Shown here: piece by piece, positions 11,147 to 23,829 of the stretch
Numbering within the stretch: the stretch's first letter is position 1
How the letters are laid out: every line of letters begins with the position of its first letter
Assembly (NCBI GenBank): GCA_018857735.1
Contig: JABMCL010002049.1
Coordinates: 1,052,001-1,116,000, forward strand
Direction: 5' to 3'
DNA: 64,000 bases
From: Alviniconcha marisindica
Lineage: Eukaryota > Mollusca > Gastropoda > Provannidae
The notes under the pieces: model-generated
The model's database searches: none
The model's input: the letters and a program-made list of their open reading frames with translations, nothing else
What the model was told of the DNA's origin: nothing
Made by a program: the position numbers and the translations under genes

Positions 11147-11795
11147 ATAATTCCGGTACACTCTCTTTGACAGTCTTCCAGAGGCGAAGTGAATGACAGT
11201 CTTCCAGAGGCGAAGTAAATGATTCCGGCACACTCTCTTTGACAATCTTCCAGAGGCGAAGTAAATGATTCCGGCACACTCTCTTTGACAGTCTTCCAGA
11301 GGCGAAGTAAATGACAGTCTTCCAGAGGCGAAGTAAAGTATTCTGGAACACTCTCTTTGACAGACTTCCAGAGGCGAAGTGAATGATTCCGGCACACTCT
11401 CTTTGACAGTCTTCCAGAAGCGAAGTGAATGACAGACTTCCAGAAGCGAAGTAAAGTATTCCGGAACACTCTCTTTGACAGACTTCCAGAGGCGAAGTGA
11501 ATGATTCCGGCACACTCTCTTCGACAGTCTTCCAGGGGCGAAGTGAATGACAGTCTTCCAGAGGCGAAGTAAAGTATTCCGGCACACTCTCTTTGACAGA
11601 CTTCCAGAGGCGAAGTGAATGATTCCGGCACACTGTTTTCGACAGTCTTCCAGAGGCGAAGTGAATGATTCCGGCAAACTCCTTTTGACAGTCTTCCAGG
11701 GGCGAAGTGAATGATTCCGGCAAACTTCTTTTGACAGTCTTCCAGGGGCGAAGTGAACAATTCCTTCACACTCTCTTTGACAGTCTTCCAAAGCA
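11127..11795. repeat. 46-bp minisatellite, about 16 units
   Basis: The core is gacagtcttccagaggcgaa followed by gtgaatgattccgg and cacactctcttt. Some units are shortened to about 25 bp by loss of the second half. On the minus strand all three frames stay open for 226-240 codons. This follows from a stop-free unit with a period not divisible by three and does not indicate coding. Confidence 0.95.
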
Positions 11796-11962
11796 GTTGC
11801 TTGCTGGCTAGAACCTTACTGATAGTGGCGTCATCAGGGGACGGCTCTTGCCAGATAAGTCAGGTGTAAGGTGTAAAGCAGGTGTTCCATCGCATTGAAG
11901 TTGGTGCCATCGGTGATGATTGAAGCAGAAAGTAAGATTCTCGTGGAGGAGGCTGGTACAGC

Positions 11963-12866
11963 ACCTCTGTCTTGTTCAGGTTGAAGGTGAGACCAGAGGT
12001 TGTAGGGTTGTCTGGTTTAGGTTGAGGGTGAGACCAGAGGTTGTAGGGTTGTCTTGTTCAGGGTGAGGGTGAGACCACAGACTGTAGGATTGTCTTGTTC
12101 AGGTTGAGGGTGAGACCAGAGGCTGTAGGATTGTCTTGTTCAGGTTGAGGGTGAGACCAGAGGTTGTAGGGTTGTCTTGTTCAGGGTGAGGGTGAGACCA
12201 GAGGTTGTTGTAGGATTGTCTTGTTCAGGGTGAGGGTGAGACCAGAGGTTGTAGGATTGTCTTGTTCAGGGTGAGGGGGAGACCACAGGCTGTAGGATTG
12301 TCTTGTTCAGGTTGAGGGTGAGACCAGAAGTTGTATGATTGTCTTGTTCAGGTTGAGGGTGAGACCAGAGGTTATAGGATTGTCTTGTTCAGGTTGAAGG
12401 TGAGACCACAGGTTGTAGAGTTGTCTTGTTCAGGTTGAGGGTGAGACCAGAGGTTGTAGGATTGTCTTGTTCAGGTTGAGGGTGAGACCACAGGTTGTAG
12501 AGTTGTCTTGTTCAGGTTGAGGGTGAGACCAGAGGTTGTAGGATTGTCTTGTTCAGGTTGAGGGTGAGACCAGAGGCTGTAGGATTGTCTTGTTCAGGTT
12601 GAGGGTGAGACCAGAGGCTGTAGGATTGTCTTGTTTAGGTTGAGGGTGAGACCAGAGGTTGTAGGGTTGTCTTGTTCATGTTGAGGGTGAGACCAGAGGC
12701 TGTAGGATTGTCTTGTTCTTGTTGAGGGTGAGACCAGAGGCTGTAGGATTGTCTTGTTCAGGTTGAGGGTGAGACCAGAGGCTGTAGGATTGTCCTGTTC
12801 AGGGTGAGAGTGAGACCAGAGGCTGTAGGATTGTCCTGTTCAGGGTGATGGTGAGACCACAACTAT
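11963..12866. repeat. 41-bp minisatellite, about 22 units
   Basis: The core is ttgtcttgttcaggttgagg then gtgagaccagaggctgtagg. Variants include caca for caga and ggtgag for gttgag, plus one TTG insertion near 12205. The array starts about 170 bp after the 46-bp array with no shared core. The stretch 12867-13540 after it is unannotated. Confidence 0.95.
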
Positions 12867-13538
12867 ACATGATCTGACACCATCGCACAAGCACCACACA
12901 ACCATATAGGCTGTGCTGGTATCGCAAAAGCTTGACATACACTGATACATACAGAGTTGGAAAGGTAACGGAAGAAAAAATCTAAAAATCCATTTGTTTT
13001 AAATTTCAGAAAGACTTATGTCGAATGATATAACGAAGGGCTATTAGCTTTTTTATTTATTTTCTTTAGACATTCATAGTATTGTCAAACATTTTCCTTT
13101 TTCTGTACAAAACAGTCTCCTCCAGACTGTTCAGACGAAGTACTAATGACAAGGTTTGATGCGTAGTATTTTGTAAAATTGTGATGTGTGACATAATTTA
13201 AACTAAACTAGAGCTTTAAAATAAACAACCACACACTACCCTAAAAAGCATAGACTTTGTGCAGGCTGTTGTAAAAGTCTATACACAGATGCTACAGCGA
13301 AGAAATAGCCTCTTGATTTTGTTTGAGTCATGGTTTATTTTGGGCACACGCATACCCCACCAAAAGCATCCTTCAAAGACATTCACGCAAAAAGAACGGC
13401 CCCCCCCCCCCCCTTTTCTTTTCTTCTTCTTTTCTTCTAAAGGTAACTGGCTCAGTCAGCGACAAAGTCAATGCTGTTATTGATCCTGTTCTGTAACGTG
13501 AGTCGTAGCATTTTGCTGAACGCTGTATAATACTGTAG

Positions 13539-13540
<2 letters not shown>

Positions 13541-13590
<50 letters not shown>
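13541..13590. repeat. (TA)n microsatellite
   Basis: About 48 bp of pure TA repeats, which are self-complementary. Confidence 0.95.
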
Positions 13591-13592
<2 letters not shown>

Positions 13593-14828
13593 ATGGTGTG
13601 GAGTGGTAGAAGGACAGGACACAGGCAGTGGAGTCAGTCAAAATGGAGACCACAGCAGGCGGCGACGGCAAACAGGCTTTATTCTACAGCAGCAGACAAC
13701 TTTCTCAGCACCCCAAAATCCTCACGCGCACGCATAGATAAGAGAACTGCGCGGGCCGCAAAGAACACACGCTATCGCTACAATGAAATCAGCCCTCTGG
13801 ACCACAAAATGGCTGACAATTGTGTTTCCTTGGCCCGCACAAATACAGTTTCCTCAACAATAACTAAACTAATTAAAACATGAAATACATCAAATAAAAG
13901 CTACAGTTACAACCTTTTAAACCGTATAAACAAAATGTACACACATGACTTATTTAATTTGCAACAAGAGTGGGAAGCGTGGCTTGCACCTGTCTCTAAG
14001 CAGATTCGTACAACTAAATCACAACTAACACAATGTACAAAATATAACTGTCAATAAAACTTACATCAGAATAAAGTGCACGCTCCCACGGTTAAAATGG
14101 TACATAACAATTACAATACAACGCTCTATAAGAGAAGCAAGACACACTCAAAGACTAGTACTAAAACAATCGGTGCGAACTTTCGCCTGGGGCGCGTTAT
14201 CTTAGTCGCAACAGCGCTGATAGTAATATCAAGTAGTCTATGAATATAACTTAGCTTCTACAGTACACAATACTCAATAAATTAATTTCAACCCAAAATA
14301 AACACTAAACATGAAGTCAGCTAAGCAAAATACTATACGACAAAGCACTGATCGACACAGAATTACTTTCATCGAGTCAAAACAACGATTCACTACTATT
14401 CACTAGTACTACACAGAAAATGCGCCATGCAGACGACGGCTATAAAAAGAATGGACCCAGAGAGGCATCGGCTACTGATTAAGCTCGATCCTGCGTCTAA
14501 ATAAGATCTAAATAAACATTCTAAGATGCCAGATTATATTACACATGGCTTTGGTGTATAACGAAAAGGACTAGGTGAACAAGGAGTAGCGGGTAAACAA
14601 ACAAGCGGTTAAAATATTAAGGGAGTAAACAGATTTGAAAATGGCGCGCACCGGCGGCTATTGCCGGTCGGCTGTGAAAAGGCCATGTGGCGTTACGCAA
14701 CACGCAGCGCTTCAAAACAAAAGCGTCGTCTGCTCCAGTTCCCGGGTTACTAACAGTACAGTAATGAAATTGCATGGATCTGATAACCGGGGCGGGATTA
14801 TTGTAAAAACGTACAAAGAGCACTTGCT

Positions 14829-14835
<7 letters not shown>
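13591..14835. other. Non-coding 1.25-kb block bounded by (TA)n tracts
   Basis: The block contains no long ORF and no protein motif. It is A-rich with scattered non-repetitive sequence. A (TA)n tract lies at the left boundary and an ACATA(TA)n tract at the right. Confidence 0.4.
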
Positions 14836-14919
<84 letters not shown>

Positions 14920-14920
14920 T
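14836..14920. repeat. (TA)n(TG)n microsatellite
   Basis: About 62 bp of TA repeats pass into about 20 bp of TG repeats. Confidence 0.95.
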
Positions 14921-15154
14921 ACGTGCGTCATCCGTGTCACGACAGATAAGTGTTGGGTATAGAGTTGCTGAAAAACAAACTGTAAATTGTGAAATGCTGA
15001 CAGCAGGTTATGTAGAATGGGACACTATGTACCTGCAAATTACAAGTTGACGATGTCCTAGCCACCCCACCCCCCACCGCACCCCCCGATCGCAAATAAA
15101 GAGTTAAAAAGTTCATGCGATTTTGTTCTGTGTAAAAAAAATAAAAAATAAAAA

Positions 15155-15159
<5 letters not shown>

Positions 15160-15185
<26 letters not shown>

Positions 15186-15476
15186 CTGCAAACTGTACCC
15201 CCCCCCCCCCCCCCCCCCCCTTCTGTTTCCTCTCCGCCACCTTCCTTCTCTGTCGTCCGTCTGCCAGTCTCCGTCTCCAGCTGTCATTCCTTCTGTCTCG
15301 GTCTGTCTGTCTGTCTCTTGCACACACGCACGTACACAGACACACACACACACACACACACACACGCGCGCGCGCACGCACGCACGCACGCACGCACGCA
15401 CATACGCACGCATACACACGCACGCACGCATGCAACACACACACACGCACGCACGCACGCACGCACACACACAACA
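15160..15476. repeat. Clustered simple repeats: (ATA)n, poly-C, CTGT, (CA)n/(GCAC)n
   Basis: AAT repeats (15160-15183), about 22 C (15198-15220), CTGT-rich sequence, then CA, GC and GCAC repeats to 15476. All frames are low complexity. Confidence 0.95.
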
Positions 15477-17522
15477 ATAGCACCATATAAAGCTTTTTCG
15501 ACTTTATAGAGGGGGGTGGGTGGGGAAAATGTAGCTACAGCTTGAAATGTTTACTTCCCTGCGTCATTCCCACATGGTGTGTTATTTCTTACCATGGGCA
15601 CACACCACAGTGCAAACCCACTGACATAGACTCTTCGCCTTTAGGGAACATAAGTAACCTAAATATTTTTTCTTTTGTGTAGCACACTTGATATAATCGA
15701 CGTCTCCTCTGCACACTTCGGCGATGCCAGTGAAGCGGAAACGGGTTAGCAGCAGTTGCCTCTTTTTTCGGGACACTTTAAAAATTAAAATGCCTATTTT
15801 TCCGTTTAATTGTAGCATATATGTATATAATAAAAGATCTCCCTCCTTCATTGGCCCGATTGACGGCGTAAAAACAAACAAACAAGTTACTTACTCCTTC
15901 AATGAACTTGTCTGTTGACTCGTTCCAGATGGGTTATTGGAGAGTGAGATCGTCACAGTGTTGCTGCTGTTACTTGTTAGCCTACCGCAACTTTTTAAAC
16001 ATGACTTTTTGCAATGTATGTATCGATATTTGCAATTATTGCTGTGCTCATTTGAAAAAGTGGGTGGCTGTCACAGTTCAGTAGTGGAATACATGATTTC
16101 ACCTCAACTGTCCACTTTTTGATACATTTATATTCCTTTCAGTGACTTTGTTGCATAGCTGCCTATATTTGAGACAGCCGATGCGTTTACTAACTGCGTG
16201 AACCTCAGAGTTAGCTGTTAAACTTTAGACGTTTTTCAAAGTGCTAATTATTGTTTTAGAAACTTTAAGCAGATCGTGCTGACCATTCCCGCGTTTCTTG
16301 GTACATTGCTCAGACACTTGCTGTGCTGATACGTATCGTATTGCTGCTTTGCAACGCTAGTGGTCAATGGCTCCTGAACATTTATCTGGACAGTGGACAA
16401 TTGATCAAGCTGTTGACCGCCTACCCCTACCCCCAGTATTATAACGGTATTTAAAAAATGAACAGTTCATGTAACCAACAACTGCACTGTTGGTGTTAAG
16501 CGGCAGAAGAACTCCATCCCCGACCGTAGCCTACATTTAAGGAGGAGAAAAAGCGGTGTCAGCCATCCGGAAAGGTCACCATTTGCAAAGATTTTTTTTC
16601 CCTTCAGTATGCGCACATTGAAATTGATATTGTTACCGATTCAACGGGAAGACGTTGGCCTGTTCGGCTTTATTCGGGGGTGCGACAGCCACCGACCGAC
16701 TGACGGGGATCATAATAGGTCGGTGGCATTAGGCCCAAGTAACCTTTCGGTAGGTCACAGGCCGAAGTCCTAGCTCCCACAGCCACTCGTGTCCCGTTGC
16801 CTATCGTATTGCAGTTTGATAGGAAGCTGCTAGAGTATTTGCAATGCTGTGGCCATTTAGTGCCCTGAAAACCTACGCGAAAGGCAATATTATGCCCTAT
16901 CGCTCGCTTTGGGTTGTTGGAATCTGTGTCAAATGGTAACTGGGACGGTGGCGAGTGGATCACTGGGTCGATTACGTGTATGGGAAATAAAGTCACCATT
17001 CAAATGTCAGTCAAATCGCATGCGCTTCCCTCGTGCATGAATGAGGGTTGAAATATTTCATTACAGGCCCTGGTTGTGTGAGCATTGTATGGGTTTGAAT
17101 GACGCACAAATAAACCGCCAAGTCAGTGCTTCCGAGGGAAGCATTGAAAAGCAAAGGGTTTTTATTTTTATTTTTTATTACTGCTGTATGGAAGCGTGCG
17201 CTAAAGCTCCTACTCTCTTCTACCGTATTTAACCAGAACTGCTTTTGAAACGGTTAAAATACGTGTGTCGTATGACTGGCATTTTAACAAGTTTCATCTA
17301 TCTCCTACATCGTAGCACAACGGTAATTGTTTGTTTAATACAATAGTTTTTTTCTTCAGTTTTTTGTTTTGTTTAATACAATCGTAATGCTGTTTTTTGT
17401 TTCTTTAATATAATAGCAGTGTTGTTCTTTTTCGTTTGTTTTGTCGTGTTTTTGTTAAATATTTTAGAATGGCATAACTTTGTGATTCTTTCTTTCAGTT
17501 TTTGCCGTTAGGTTATCAATAG

Positions 17523-17586
<64 letters not shown>

Positions 17587-18287
17587 CGCGCTTGTACATA
17601 CCGAATTAAAAATATTCTTCGTGATAGCTTGCTTTTGGGGTATTGTTATTATCAATATGCCAGCTGGAAACGAAATGTGCGTGAAACAGTTAGGCATAAA
17701 GAACATGGCTCTGCAGAGGCATGCTCAAGAGGAATACCTAGACATGGGCACCCTAATGGCGGAACATGACGTAAACAAACTAACCCAATGACGTCATGTC
17801 AAACATTTTATGATCATCTAAAACCGCCCGATTCAGACTTCAGTCACATCTTGCCAGACACAACTTTGTTTGCTTCAGTGTTATGCTCACTCCTGTTCTG
17901 TGCTTTCAGTCAAACTATTCCAGTCCAGTAGAAGTACTATGTGTTGTGTACTCTTGTGTCATGTATTCGTGCTGATCAACTCTTCAAGTCAAGAAAAATT
18001 GCCGTGTTTTGTATGCTTGTTTTACTCACTCCTGGTGATGACTACTTGTTTCGTGTGGTACTCTTCCTTGTCATTCACTCATCACGACATTACACTTGCG
18101 CTAAGCATCTTACATGTCGAGTAATCCGAGTTTTAACAGATTGATTCTATTAGGCTTACGGGTTTCTTTTTAACGCCCGTGACGTACAAATAAGTTCGTA
18201 ATCATGGCCGTTGGGATCTTGATGTTTCAAGGTATGATAGGCTAAGCACTCCTGTAATGCTTTTATTGCACTTACTTAATACTAGTC
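15477..18287. other. No confident gene in about 2.8 kb
   Basis: The only clear structure is a (CA)n tract at 17524-17584. A 44-codon ORF at 17657-17791 (starts MPAGNEMCVKQ, ends EHDVNKLTQ) and a minus frame of 109 codons at 16670-16999 have no recognisable family. A short hairpin (gccaccgaccgac / gtcggtggc) lies at 16689-16728. Confidence 0.4.
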
Positions 18288-18560
18288 TCAAGAAGAAAGA
18301 GTGGAAAAAATACGAGAAGAATCAGAAGAAACGAAAAAGAAGAAGAAAGAGGAAGAGAAGAAGAAGAAAGCAAAGAAGATGAAGAAGAAGAAGCAAAAGA
18401 AAGACGACGAAGAAGAAAATGGAGAAGAAGAAAAGAAGAAGGGGGGGGGGGGGGGGAGAAGAAAAAAATGGAATTAAAAGAACAGGCAGAAGAAGGAGAA
18501 GATTAAAAACAAACAGAAGAACGAAAAGAAGAAAGAAAGAAAAAGAAAAAATGAAATAGA
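18288..18560. repeat. Polypurine (GAA/AAG) tract with G run
   Basis: About 270 bp are almost entirely purine on the plus strand. GAAGAA/AAGAAG repeats include a run of about 17 G at 18440-18457. Such homopurine tracts can form triplex DNA; that property is known for the sequence class and was not tested here. Confidence 0.9.
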
Positions 18561-20229
18561 ACCAAAAGGTCGGTGACGGTCAGTTGATGGAAAAGACGGG
18601 GCAACGGTGACAGTAGACTGGGTGTATGACCCAAGCAGCTGCAAGGGACTGCCGACACTTCGGACACCAAACCCACGCCAGAACAAAATTAGACACACGA
18701 CAGCGTCTGCGAAGAAAAAAGACTGACATTCAACCTTCATCACATTAGCTCAGATTTCTAGTGGTCTGGTGGTCCCCACAAACGACCAGACGCATCGACA
18801 GCCCTGCATCCCGACGAAGGTATATAATCATAAGATATTTTGGGCGAGCCGCAGACGAACTTCGACTGTGTCGGCATCGCAAGACCTCGGTCGTTGAACT
18901 CAGGTGCTCGCTCAGTCATTCCGTTATTTCCTCCTGAGTGTCGTTCTGACCTGCTGTGTCGCTTGATTGTGGCTTCCGCACAAGCTTGACTCGGATGTCT
19001 TCAAGGGTTGACTGAAACGCTGCTCAGTCCCCGCCCAGCTGACGCGTTGGGAACGATTTCAGTGTTGTTGAGTTGACACACTGTGGTGGTTCTGCTGATA
19101 CAGCTTGCGACTGCTGTTTGACGATCGAAGGTACGCGATTTTTGTTGTTGTTGCTGTTGTTGTTTTGTTTTCGTTTGGTTCCCGTAAGTGTTGTACGCTG
19201 GTGGGTATGTATGTGCAGTGAGTGTGGTTGTGTGTGTGTGTGTGCGCGCGCGCGCGCGCAAGTCTTCCCAAAAGAGATATGAATGTGCAAGACGAGTAAA
19301 AAACAACAATTACACTAACAAATCTGATTAGTTGTTGTTGTAGCTTTCCCCAACTGAACACTCAAGGGGGGGGGGGGGGGGGGGGGGACCCGGTATATAT
19401 GCAACTGTACATTGACAAATGCATTCCATACGATAAGAGGTTTGCGTGTGTGACCGTTTGTTGTTGTTTTTGTTTGTCTGTTGTTGCTGTTTGTGTGTGT
19501 GTGTGTGCGTCTGTGTGTGTGTGTCCTGCCTCATGGGCAGCCACACTCCATCTTCGGAGGAGTTTGATCAGTAAGGTTGTGTCAACTGATTGATCAGCGA
19601 GTAGAACTGATTCGCCATATTCTTCACTGTATGCTGTTTTACAAGTGTTGGCCACTTGCTCATGAGTTCATCAACATGCCAGGCGAGATTATTAATGTCG
19701 GTTATCTCCGATGTGCAACTGATGCAACAGGGCAAGAAGAGGGCGATGCACAACAAGATTAAAAACAAAATACGCGTGTTGAAAAACTGGCGCTCACCTT
19801 TCCTCATTAAAGCAACAGCAGCAGAGGATGTACCTCTGGTGGAGTACCTCTGGTGGAGTTTATGTACCTTGTATTTACTCGCATGCCAGGTGAGAGTCAC
19901 CGTGGGCGACCCCGATCTTTGTTGTTGCGTTGTGACGCCCTTCGAGCGCTAATTAACTCCCTTGTATGTTGATTCAACAGCAGCAAGAAAGACAACAATA
20001 TTCAAGATTGTGCTTTTTATCAGCCTCATTGAAACATGGAGGATTTCTAGAGAAGCAGACGAAAGCTACTGCAGCGAAACAGATGTAAATCAGCAGACAG
20101 GCAGGATTATGAGGACACGAACCGAAGAAGCATCACGGTCCATATTTGATATTAACAGAAATACACACAGCAGGGTCCCCCCCCCCCCCCCCCCCATTAC
20201 ATTACGTACATTACAAATGTGCAGCCTGC
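18561..20229. other. No confident gene; short simple repeats
   Basis: Holds a short (TG)n(CG)n tract near 19228-19260, a run of about 25 G at 19366-19388, (TTG)n near 19141-19165 and 19459-19490, and a poly-C run at 20178-20196. No gene or known element is recognised. Confidence 0.4.
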
Positions 20230-20345
20230 AAGTATACATATTTGTACATTTTGCTGCATTTACCCTACTCTCTCCGACACTCTTCTTCCATAGCATCTTT
20301 TAAGCCTGCCTTCAAGACCCAGCTTTTCCCCTCCGGATTAATAAT
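20230..20345 (+). mobile_element. Non-LTR 3' coding remnant (SFK...LKT.LF type)
   Basis: The plus frame reads ASFKPAFKTQLFPS, resembling the SFK-x-x-LKT-x-LF ending of many LINE ORF2 proteins. It is followed at once by an ATA-repeat tail (20339-20352). Similar remnants lie at 33160-33215 and 39940-40010. Confidence 0.5.
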
Positions 20346-20353
20346 AATAATAA

Positions 20354-20990
20354 CAAACTCGTGAAATGACAACAAATAACTAAAACAAACGCACAAAACC
20401 ATTTTGATAATAATAATAATAGCGGTCATTTCTATAGCGCCATATCTCACCGACAGGGATGAGCACACCGTCTTTTACAAGAGCAACAAGAATGTATCAA
20501 TTAGAACCTAAAAAAATAATTATTATATAGTCATAATATTGTATTCCTCGCACGCCACAGAGAAGGAATGTAACGAGGTGTGAGGGAAGGGAAGGAGTGG
20601 GGGGTGGGGGGAACGGAGAATGCAGTTAAAAAGGCAGAATTTAAAATCACTTGTGGTATTGTTTGTAGAGGTGAGTTTTTTGTTTGTTTGTTTTTTCAGT
20701 TTTGTAGACATGGAAAGGTTGAATGCGACGGATGTCAGGAGGGAGCGAATTAAATTCGGTTACTTTGGAACACAGTAGGAGCAAAAGCGTTTGCCAGAGG
20801 TTTTTGTTCTGACATGGGGGATACGCAGTATTCGTGTGTCTGCAGAAGAACGAAGCTGCCCGTCACGGGGGATGTCTATCCATTTTGCTTGGAAGATCTT
20901 CGATTTCCAACCGGCTAGGGATATTCTACGTGCGCGACTAGGAGCCGGGGGTCCAAAGCGATTTTCGTCCTCATCTAGACTAGATATTCC
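20354..20990. repeat. SINE-like interspersed repeat region
   Basis: The segment 20354-20400 (aacaaactcgtgaaatgaca, acaaataac) recurs at 22003-22050. The segment after 20405 (atttctatagcgcc... with an ATA run) resembles 45690-45740. The block near 20715-20770 (gtcaggagggagcgaattaa...ttactttgg) resembles a common animal interspersed repeat body. Boundaries are vague. Confidence 0.4.
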
Positions 20991-21327
20991 GTCCAGAACC
21001 CGGCAGATTAGAAGTACAAATACGAAGAAGAAGAAAGAAAGAAAGCAAAAAAGAAAAGCAAAAAACACACCCTACTGCAAGGACGTCTGCCGTTAATCTG
21101 CTTTTGACGGTCATTCTCTCTCTCTCTGTAATCTTCTGCCATAGACTGACATGTGACATTAACAGTGAGTCAGGTTTTACTTACGTTTTTTATGAATTGC
21201 ATGTCACCTTAAAACGACCGTCGCGTTGGACTTGGCGTTAGATGTCAAGAATCAAGACGCCTCTTCAGGGGCGTCTTTTTATTTTTTATAAATTGTTTTT
21301 AGGGTGCACAAGCTGTGGACACAATTT

Positions 21328-21371
<44 letters not shown>
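21328..21371. repeat. (CA)n microsatellite
   Basis: About 42 bp of CA repeats. The flanks 20991-21327 and 21372-21833 show no gene. Confidence 0.95.
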
Positions 21372-21372
<1 letters not shown>

Positions 21373-21831
21373 ATTGCTTGAGTGCTTTTTTGGGTGGTGG
21401 TCTGGTGGGTGGGGAGTATTATTTGTGTCCCTAACACATTCTCGAGATAGGCTCACGGTTACATGTTAGGGCAGATTATCTTTCTTCCCTTACCCTAGCT
21501 TGCCTAGACTTTTGTTACATCACATTCCGGGTCCAAGTTGTTGTGCCGTAACCGTGTTGTGTGACGATGACACCATTCGGTAGTCCGAGAGATTTCAGTT
21601 TTGGACTGATTGATTAACCCTTTTTCTGCCGTTTGGACTTCAAAATGACGTCTTTGACGGAGAGTTTCATTTGCCCAATAGTGTCCCTTCATGACGCAGG
21701 GTTCTCAAAGTGAAACTTTCTGGCTGGGTTTAATCTCTTTTAGACTAATCTTGAAAGAAAATCACACCTGCAGTACAATATTACCTGCAGGGATTTTTTT
21801 TAATCATTAGACGTATTTAAAGGAACACAGG

Positions 21832-21906
<75 letters not shown>

Positions 21907-21940
21907 CACACACGCGCGCGCGCGCTCACACACACACATT
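21832..21940. repeat. (CA)n/(CG)n microsatellite
   Basis: About 75 bp of CA repeats followed by an alternating CG stretch and more CA. Confidence 0.95.
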
Positions 21941-22169
21941 CAGATCAACAGTAACAATATAAAGCTTTTCGAATTTCTACGGGGAGGGGGGAGGAGGGCA
22001 CTAACAAACTCGTGAAACGACAACAAATAACGAAAACAAACACAAAGCCATATCGCCATTGACTAGAAAAAATACCCATTACCGCTCGCCACCAGTACCT
22101 CCTCCTCCCTCCCTCCCTCCTTCCCCCCTCCAAACACACACACGCGAGAGAGAGAGAGAGAGAGAGAGT

Positions 22170-23829
22170 ATCAAATCATGTCGGGGGTTTTCCACGGCAG
22201 GGTGACAGCAGCACTAAAAAGGTGGTTGACAACATCACAACACAGACGTGGCAGTCAGCGAGTGGCGACGCGGATGTCTGGGAGGCCCACGCTAGCTGAT
22301 TAGATTAATTTACAAACTAATTCATAGGTCTCACCGAAGGGGAGTACAGCGTTTTCTTTCCCGCCGCGACAAGCAGGCCACTGTAGGACGCTGTAGGTCG
22401 TCGACCTGAGCTCTATTTTCCCGCTGAGTAAAGGCAGAGTTCACAGCGACCCTACTGACCTACATATCGACCGAAGAGGCTCCTCCCCCTGTCCTTTCTG
22501 CCGGCTTGAGTATTGACGAGCGCCCAGTCTCACGTGAGGCTTGCACGGCAAGGGATTTGTATGGTGACTCGACAGCGCCAAAAGGACGTCATTGGGTCAG
22601 AGCCCGCGTCGCTAAGCCGCTTGTAATCTATGAAACGTCAAAGGAAAAGCATTATAACGATGAAAGTAAGTAATGGTTTGTTTGTTTTTTTACACCCAGT
22701 CAATTACAATGCTGTAATGGTCATTATTTATTATTATTCGTAACAAGTGAAAATTCTACAGATAGGTGCACAAGGAAAGTTGGATGATTTTGTTCATCCA
22801 TGCAAACATTCACACCTTGCCGTACACTCTTGAAAGTCAGAACGACAAACTAACATAAACAAAACCACACAGGCCTACCAAAAATGTCATCGTAATTATC
22901 ACTCGTGGCTTTTGATCATTACGTGCCAAATTCGACCTGAGGTGACCCTGTATGGTTGATGGGACTGTAATATTCAGGAACTAGTTATCTGTGCCAAATT
23001 GTCTCCGGTGCGGCTATACAGCCGCAAAAGACAGCTAACCGATGTGCCGTGGAAACTATTAATTTCGCCGTTAACATTATGAGTTAAGAGGACATATTAT
23101 TAATATCATTTATTTACGATGATAATTATGGTCATCGGCACACTGACATGGACATTATTACAATACAGTCGTTCTGACGCTAGCAGATCGCCATAGACTG
23201 TGGCTTGACCTCAGAGGGCACACTTCAAGCCTCGCTTTCCGGCACCTCCCTGGAGGAAGGATGTCGTCATTACCAGTGCTTGGAGTTTGCTCAGAGGGTA
23301 GGGTAGTGTAGCAGACAAGCCAGACTCGACATGCTGACTGACACTCCGAGATAGGGCTCTGCTGCAGCCACAACAGACGCTGTTCTAACTCGTCCACCAG
23401 CTGCGCAACTCCTTAGTCCCTACGGGACTGACGGTGTTGATTACGACGAAAAGATTGGGTCTGTCCCGTCCGTCCGTCCGTCTGTTTGTTAGTCCGCTGA
23501 CGACTTCTTCTTTTTTTCTTCTTTTAATATTATTTATTTAGAGGAGAAAACTCATTTTTTTTCATCTGCTTTTGTGCCCTTTTTCAGTATATTCAGTTAA
23601 TCTGTTTTTAATTATAAATTTAATGATGATCAGACCACAACACTAGCAACAACATCAAAACAACAAACCCAACAGCAATACCACTACTAATAACTGATTT
23701 CATCCAGTTGTTTCCAATCGGCTCAAAGCGTGAAGGACTAAAAGCTCAGCAACAATATATACTGCCAGTGGACAGTAGTAGCTTAACTTGCCTGCAGTCG
23801 AATGACCACCCTGCTGCATAGTACTCGTA
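22170..23829. other. No confident gene in about 1.65 kb
   Basis: A weak inverted copy of dispersed repeat C lies at 22930-22990 (gacctgaggtgaccctgtat, ggttgatgggac). Otherwise nothing is recognised. The minus frame at 23158-23397 has no known family. Confidence 0.4.

Noticed and set aside
16670..16999. 109-codon minus-strand ORF
   Set aside because: No domain, signal peptide or splice context is visible; likely chance.
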